The notes under the pieces are model-generated. The model had not been told where the DNA came from, made no database searches, and worked only from the letters and a program-made list of their open reading frames with translations. Below, piece after piece: positions 60,491 to 64,000 of a DNA stretch of 64,000 bases. Location of the stretch: assembly GCF_001984195.1 (NCBI RefSeq), contig NZ_MTQN01000011.1, positions 186,001 through 250,000 on the forward strand, read 5' to 3'. Numbering within the stretch: position 1 is the first letter of the stretch; each line of letters opens with the position of its first letter. The stretch comes from Kribbella sp. ALI-6-A. Its GTDB lineage: Bacteria > Actinomycetota > Actinomycetes > Propionibacteriales > Kribbellaceae. A program made the position numbers and the translations under genes.

Positions 60491-61864
60491 ATGGGACTTC
60501 TGTCGGCCCCGGCTGCCGTCGACAAGCGTGAGTACTGGGGCTTCAGCCTGTACGACTGGGCGAACTCCGGCTACGTGACCACCACCGGCACCGTGCTGTT
60601 CGCGCCGTATCTGACGTCGGTCGCCGAGCAGGCGGCGTGCGGGCGGGTCGGAACCACCGAGGACCCGTGCCACACCAATCTGCAGATCCTCGGCCTCGGT
60701 ATCGCGCCGGGCTCGCTGGCCTTCTACGTCGTGACGGTCGCGACGCTGGTCTCCGCGCTGTTCCTGCCGATCGTCGGCGCGATCGCGGACCGGTCGCCGC
60801 GCAAGAAGCTGCTGATGTGCGGCTTCGCCTGGGCCGGCGCGCTGGCGGCCAGCTCGATGGTGTTCGTGACCGACGGGCGGTGGGCGCTCGGCGCGTTGCT
60901 GCTGTTCGTCGGGAACCTGTGTCTGGGCTCGTCGATGGTGGTCTACGACTCGATCCTGATCGACATCGCGCAACCCGACGACCGCGACGACGTGTCGTCG
61001 CGGGCCTGGGCGTTCGGGTATCTCGGCGGCTTCATCCTGCTGGCGATCAACCTCGGCGTGGTCACCGCGCACGACGCGCTCGGCATGAGTCAGGGCACCG
61101 CGGTCCGGCTCAGCCTGCTCAGCGCGGGACTGTGGTGGGGCCTGTTCACGTTCATCCCGTTCGTCAAGCTGCGCAACCGGCCGCCTACCGGCGTCGTCCC
61201 GGTGCGCAGCGGGTCGATGGTCCGGCAGAGCTTCGGGCAGCTCGGCGCCACGCTGCAGCACCTGCGGACCTACCCGATGACGCTGCTGTTCCTGGTGGCG
61301 TACCTGTTCTTCAACGACGGCATCCAGACCGTCATCTCGGTCTCCTCGACGTACGGCGAGAAGCAGCTCGGGTTCGAGACGCAGGTGCTGATCGCGACCA
61401 TCCTGCTGGTCCAGTTCATTGCGTTCTTCGGCGCGATCGGGTTCGGGCGGTTCGCCCGCCGGTACGGATCGCAGCGCACGATCATGGGCGGGCTGGTGAT
61501 CTGGATGGTGATCGTGGTGGCCGGCTTCACGCTGCCCGAGCGGCAGATCGTGCCCTTCCTGGCGATGGGCGTCGCGATCGGCATCGTGCTCGGCGGCACC
61601 CAGGCGCTGTCCCGGTCGGCGTTCAGCCAGCTGATCCCGAAGGGCCGCGAGGCGGAGTACTTCAGCCTGTACCAGGCCGGAGAACGCGGCACCTCGTGGC
61701 TCGGCACCCTCGTCTTCGGCCTGGTCCACCAGCTGACCGGCTCCTACCGCCCGGCCATCGTGGCGCTCGGCGCGTTCTTCCTGATCGGTCTGGTGCTGCT
61801 GTCCCGCGTGGACATGCGCCGGGGCATCCGCGAAGCGGGCAACACCCAGCCGACGCTGGTCTAG
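60491..61864 (+). CDS. MFS transporter, Atg22/UMF1-like
   Basis: 457 residues with 12 hydrophobic segments. YDWANSGYVTTTGTV is the Atg22-like signature; TIMGGLVIWMVIVVAGF and GGTQALSRSAFSQLIPKGRE follow. Fungal Atg22 exports vacuolar amino acids; bacterial members are uncharacterised. It overlaps the lyase gene at the 3' end by 4 nt. Probably a single-gene unit. Confidence 0.88.
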   Translation: MGLLSAPAAVDKREYWGFSLYDWANSGYVTTTGTVLFAPYLTSVAEQAACGRVGTTEDPCHTNLQILGLGIAPGSLAFYVVTVATLVSALFLPIVGAIADRSPRKKLLMCGFAWAGALAASSMVFVTDGRWALGALLLFVGNLCLGSSMVVYDSILIDIAQPDDRDDVSSRAWAFGYLGGFILLAINLGVVTAHDALGMSQGTAVRLSLLSAGLWWGLFTFIPFVKLRNRPPTGVVPVRSGSMVRQSFGQLGATLQHLRTYPMTLLFLVAYLFFNDGIQTVISVSSTYGEKQLGFETQVLIATILLVQFIAFFGAIGFGRFARRYGSQRTIMGGLVIWMVIVVAGFTLPERQIVPFLAMGVAIGIVLGGTQALSRSAFSQLIPKGREAEYFSLYQAGERGTSWLGTLVFGLVHQLTGSYRPAIVALGAFFLIGLVLLSRVDMRRGIREAGNTQPTLV

Positions 61865-63273
61865 GCGGCGCCGGGGCCGACGTCCGCGGCGGTCAACGGC
61901 CGGCGTACGGGCTGGGCGGTGGAGTACTCGTCCGCACCTACGTCGTACGGCGCTGTGCGGGTTTGTCCGTCGAGGTCGTCAACCACCCGGCTGGACTCGG
62001 TGGCCGCGTTGATCGCCGCGCTGCCTGCGCCGAGCCGGTGGACGCCGTCGGACCCGGCAACCAGCTTCGGGTCCAGCCGTTCGAAGCCTGACGACGGCAG
62101 GTTCCCGTTCGCCGCCGACCCCCAGACGATGTTGCCCGCCCAGGTGATCCCCTGCTGGTACGGCATGTCGACCAACGGATCACCGTCGCCGACCAGCAGG
62201 TTGTCGGCGATCCGGCAGCCCAGCGGCGCCAGCGACCGCTGGCTCTCCCCCACCAGTGCCTGGCCGTTGTTCCGCAGGGTGTTCAGCACGATCGTCACCC
62301 GGTCGGGCGCGTCGTTGCCCTTCCGCGAATCCGACGACTCCCCGTCGAAGTGGTCACGGACCGACCCGCTGCCGAGCACGATCCCGGCGCCGGCGACTCC
62401 ACCGACGTAGTTGTTCACGACCAGATGGTCGTTGCCGTAGATCCGGATCCCGTTGCCCCCGGCCAGCACATGGTTGCCCTCGACCCGGTTGTCGTTGCCT
62501 TGCCGCAGCACGATCCCGCCCGTCGACGAGCGCAGCGTGTTGTACCGGACGACGTTGCCGGACGACTTCACCGAGATCGCCTCGGGATCGCCGTTCACCC
62601 GCTCGAACAGGTTGTACTCCACCGTCGCACCGGCGTCGCTGAGCGCCCGGCTGCTGACGCCGAGCCGGAGCGGTTCACCGCCGTTCAAGCCGGTGAAGCT
62701 GTGGTCGCGGAAGTGGTTGCGCAGGATGTGCGTGCGCTGCGCCATCGCATCGCCGGACGGTCCGTCGATCACCAGGTAAGAACCCGCCGTCGACTTGTCG
62801 TGAAACACGTTGCGGTCGACCTTCGCGTCGTCGCCGCGGACGACCACCCAGTGCCCGGTCGACGCAGCCAGCGCGAAGTCGTTGCGGGTCAGCCGGATCC
62901 GCTGGCAGCTGGCCGGGATCTCCAGCGTCGAGCTCTGCTTCAAGACGAACCCGCTGATCTCGACGTACGACGAGTTCGCCAGCACGAAGCTGTGCGGGCC
63001 GGTGAGCGTCACGCCGCCACGGCTCTCGGCGACGATCGAGATCGGCGCGGAGCTGGTGCCGCGCCGGCCGCTGATCGTGATCGGCGCGCCGGACGGTACG
63101 GCGTACGAGCCGTTCGCGAGCACGATCCGGCTGCCGGGGGTGGCGCTGTCGATCGCCTGCTGGAGCTGGGCGAGCGAGGTGACGGTGGCGGTGGATCCTG
63201 CGAAGGCGTCGGCGGGTCGGGACAGGACTACGGCAGCGGCGAGGCCACCCGCCAAGAAGGTGCGACGGTGCAT
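61861..63273 (-). CDS. Polysaccharide lyase family 6-like parallel beta-helix protein
   Basis: 470 residues. Twin-arginine-like signal peptide (HRRTFLAGGLAAAV). Then a right-handed beta-helix with DRNVFHDKS, NHFRDHSFTGLNGGEPLRLG, EAISVKSSGNVVRYNTLRSS and GGIVLRQGNDNRVEGN, the PL6 pattern with candidate catalytic Lys and Arg. Relatives cleave alginate or chondroitin sulfate; which polymer is not shown. ATG 63273 with AGGAG about 5 nt upstream, overlapping the end of the inverted-repeat element. The AraC gene upstream on the same strand is the likely regulator. Confidence 0.87.
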   Translation of the reverse strand: MHRRTFLAGGLAAAVVLSRPADAFAGSTATVTSLAQLQQAIDSATPGSRIVLANGSYAVPSGAPITISGRRGTSSAPISIVAESRGGVTLTGPHSFVLANSSYVEISGFVLKQSSTLEIPASCQRIRLTRNDFALAASTGHWVVVRGDDAKVDRNVFHDKSTAGSYLVIDGPSGDAMAQRTHILRNHFRDHSFTGLNGGEPLRLGVSSRALSDAGATVEYNLFERVNGDPEAISVKSSGNVVRYNTLRSSTGGIVLRQGNDNRVEGNHVLAGGNGIRIYGNDHLVVNNYVGGVAGAGIVLGSGSVRDHFDGESSDSRKGNDAPDRVTIVLNTLRNNGQALVGESQRSLAPLGCRIADNLLVGDGDPLVDMPYQQGITWAGNIVWGSAANGNLPSSGFERLDPKLVAGSDGVHRLGAGSAAINAATESSRVVDDLDGQTRTAPYDVGADEYSTAQPVRRPLTAADVGPGAA

Positions 63274-63282
63274 GAGGAACTC

Positions 63283-63451
63283 CTAGGGTGGGTCTCCCGG
63301 TTCCGCGCCGTAGCGAGCAGGTGCCCGGTGCGGTGGCTCGGTGTGCGGGGGACGAGGTTGCGATGCGAAGCATCGTGGCCTTGGCACCCGTGCAGCGAGA
63401 TGCCGTGCCGGGTGCCGCGCAGTAGGCGGGGAATCGGGAGACCCGCCCTAG
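63283..63451. mobile_element. MITE-like 169-bp element with 22-bp terminal inverted repeats
   Basis: Left end 63283-63304 (CTAGGGTGGGTCTCCCGG and TTCC) is the inverse complement of right end 63430-63451 with 20 of 22 matches. TA occurs just inside both ends, as in IS630/mariner-type target duplications. Inner imperfect symmetry (GGTGCCCGGTGCGG against its partner near 63402-63418) and a CGATGC-GAA-GCATCG hairpin (63361-63375) suggest a long hairpin. The element supplies the stop codon (TAG 63450-63448) of the AraC gene and touches the lyase Shine-Dalgarno. The interior has no gene. Confidence 0.6.
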
Positions 63452-64000
63452 CTGTTGGGGCGGTACAGCTTTCGGTATTCGCTCGGGGTGACCGAGCTGA
63501 CCTGGCGGAAGACCTTCGAGAAGTACGACTGGTCCATACCGACGGCCGCGGCGATCTCCTCCATCGGCCGGGACGTCGAGGCGAGCTCGCGCTGGGCCCA
63601 CTCGATCCGGGCCCGCTTGATGTACTGCTTGGGCGACAGCCCGAACTCCGCCCGGAAGTACCGGATGAAGCTGGGCTGGTCCTGACCGAACTGCGCCGCC
63701 AGCTCCTCCACGGTCAGCGAATTGCCGAGGTTCGCCTGGATGTACTCGACGACGTCGGATTCGCTCGTCTGCTGCGGGGACAGCTGGACCGTCCCGGGCG
63801 GCGCGCTGTCGAGGTAGTGGGCGAACAACGCGGTCAGCGCCGACCGCAGCCGCAGCGGGGTGGCCAGACCGGGCGGGTCCCGATCGGCCGCGCCGACCTG
63901 CTCGAACAGCGCTCCCGCCTCCTCGGGCGACTTGCTGCGGACGACGTACGGCAGGGTCAGCACCTCGCCGATGTCGCGGTCGCCGATCAAGGCGGAGAAG
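63448..64000 (-). CDS. AraC-family regulator, N-terminus beyond the window
   Basis: About 184 residues visible; the frame remains open to the right edge, so the N-terminal sensor domain is mostly missing. The C-terminal AraC double HTH is clear (LTVEELAAQFGQDQPSFIRY, MEEIAAAVGMDQSYFSKVF). The N-terminal part (FSALIGDRDIGEVLTLPYVV, PEEAGALFEQVGA) looks like a cupin-type sensor. It precedes the PL6 gene and may control it. The stop TAG lies in the MITE-like terminal repeat. Confidence 0.88.
   Translation of the reverse strand, partial: FSALIGDRDIGEVLTLPYVVRSKSPEEAGALFEQVGAADRDPPGLATPLRLRSALTALFAHYLDSAPPGTVQLSPQQTSESDVVEYIQANLGNSLTVEELAAQFGQDQPSFIRYFRAEFGLSPKQYIKRARIEWAQRELASTSRPMEEIAAAVGMDQSYFSKVFRQVSSVTPSEYRKLYRPNS

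Overview
The window reads as chromosomal DNA of a high-GC actinobacterium. GC is about 70%, third codon positions are G/C-rich, genes are packed with 1-4 nt overlaps, and several genes look leaderless, with a TANNNT -10 box 5-7 nt before the start codon. The gene families present (XRE/DUF5753 regulator, FadA2-FabG4-HtdX-like locus, bacterial NO synthase, ATP-dependent ligase LigB, PGPGW protein, sugar ABC importers without their own ATPase) and frequent GTAC inside codon pairs suggest Propionibacteriales, possibly Kribbella. That assignment is inference. No phage, CRISPR, tRNA or rRNA genes were recognised.

Layout. 0-9 kb: start of a HAD hydrolase, CPBP protease, a frameshifted MFS transporter joined to a PLP decarboxylase, DyP peroxidase, LigB-type DNA ligase, methyltransferase, GNAT and an orphan DUF5753 regulator. 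9-12 kb: two Gfo/Idh dehydrogenases, a YCII protein and a small acidic protein. 12-15 kb: a cluster of DnaA-box-like sites and a SNF2 ATPase whose N-terminus is an RGGS octapeptide repeat. 15-19 kb: the most unusual locus, a 35-codon leader ORF, a globin-reductase (flavohaemoglobin-like), a DivIVA-domain coiled-coil protein and a nitric oxide synthase with an N-terminal membrane hairpin, followed by a VOC protein. 19-22 kb: Eis-type acetyltransferase, epimerase and DinB protein.

22-28 kb: a fatty-acid locus with an acyl-CoA dehydrogenase divergent from TetR-thiolase-FabG4-MaoC. 28-33 kb: a DUF998 protein, a CbiM-Q-O metal importer preceded by a Nur-like box (nickel rather than cobalt is inferred), and a flavin disulfide reductase. 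33-43 kb: a membrane-tethered phosphate-binding-like protein, a phosphoesterase, an internally deleted TrmO remnant, YggT, truncated haemoglobin, a PH-domain protein, dihydrolipoyl dehydrogenase, a three-domain peptidoglycan hydrolase, a PGPGW protein, TetR/DUF2867 and an AraC regulator.

43.6-63.3 kb is a catabolic region. GH78 alpha-L-rhamnosidase is followed by a sugar ABC binding protein and two permeases. An eight-gene leftward operon (dehydrogenase, two permeases, a frameshifted binding protein, CaiB-like CoA-transferase, CaiD-like hydratase, COG3618 lactonase-like hydrolase, RraA-like aldolase) faces an FCD-GntR regulator across a perfect operator-like palindrome. Then come a class V aminotransferase, a glycerophosphodiesterase, an Atg22-like MFS protein, a PL6-type lyase and an AraC regulator that runs off the window. 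The last two are separated by a 169-bp element with 22-bp terminal inverted repeats that resembles a MITE.

Two otherwise intact genes (MFS at 1.5 kb, binding protein at 54 kb) each carry a one-base frameshift, so assembly error must be considered. All functional names come from reading the sequence; no database search was run.
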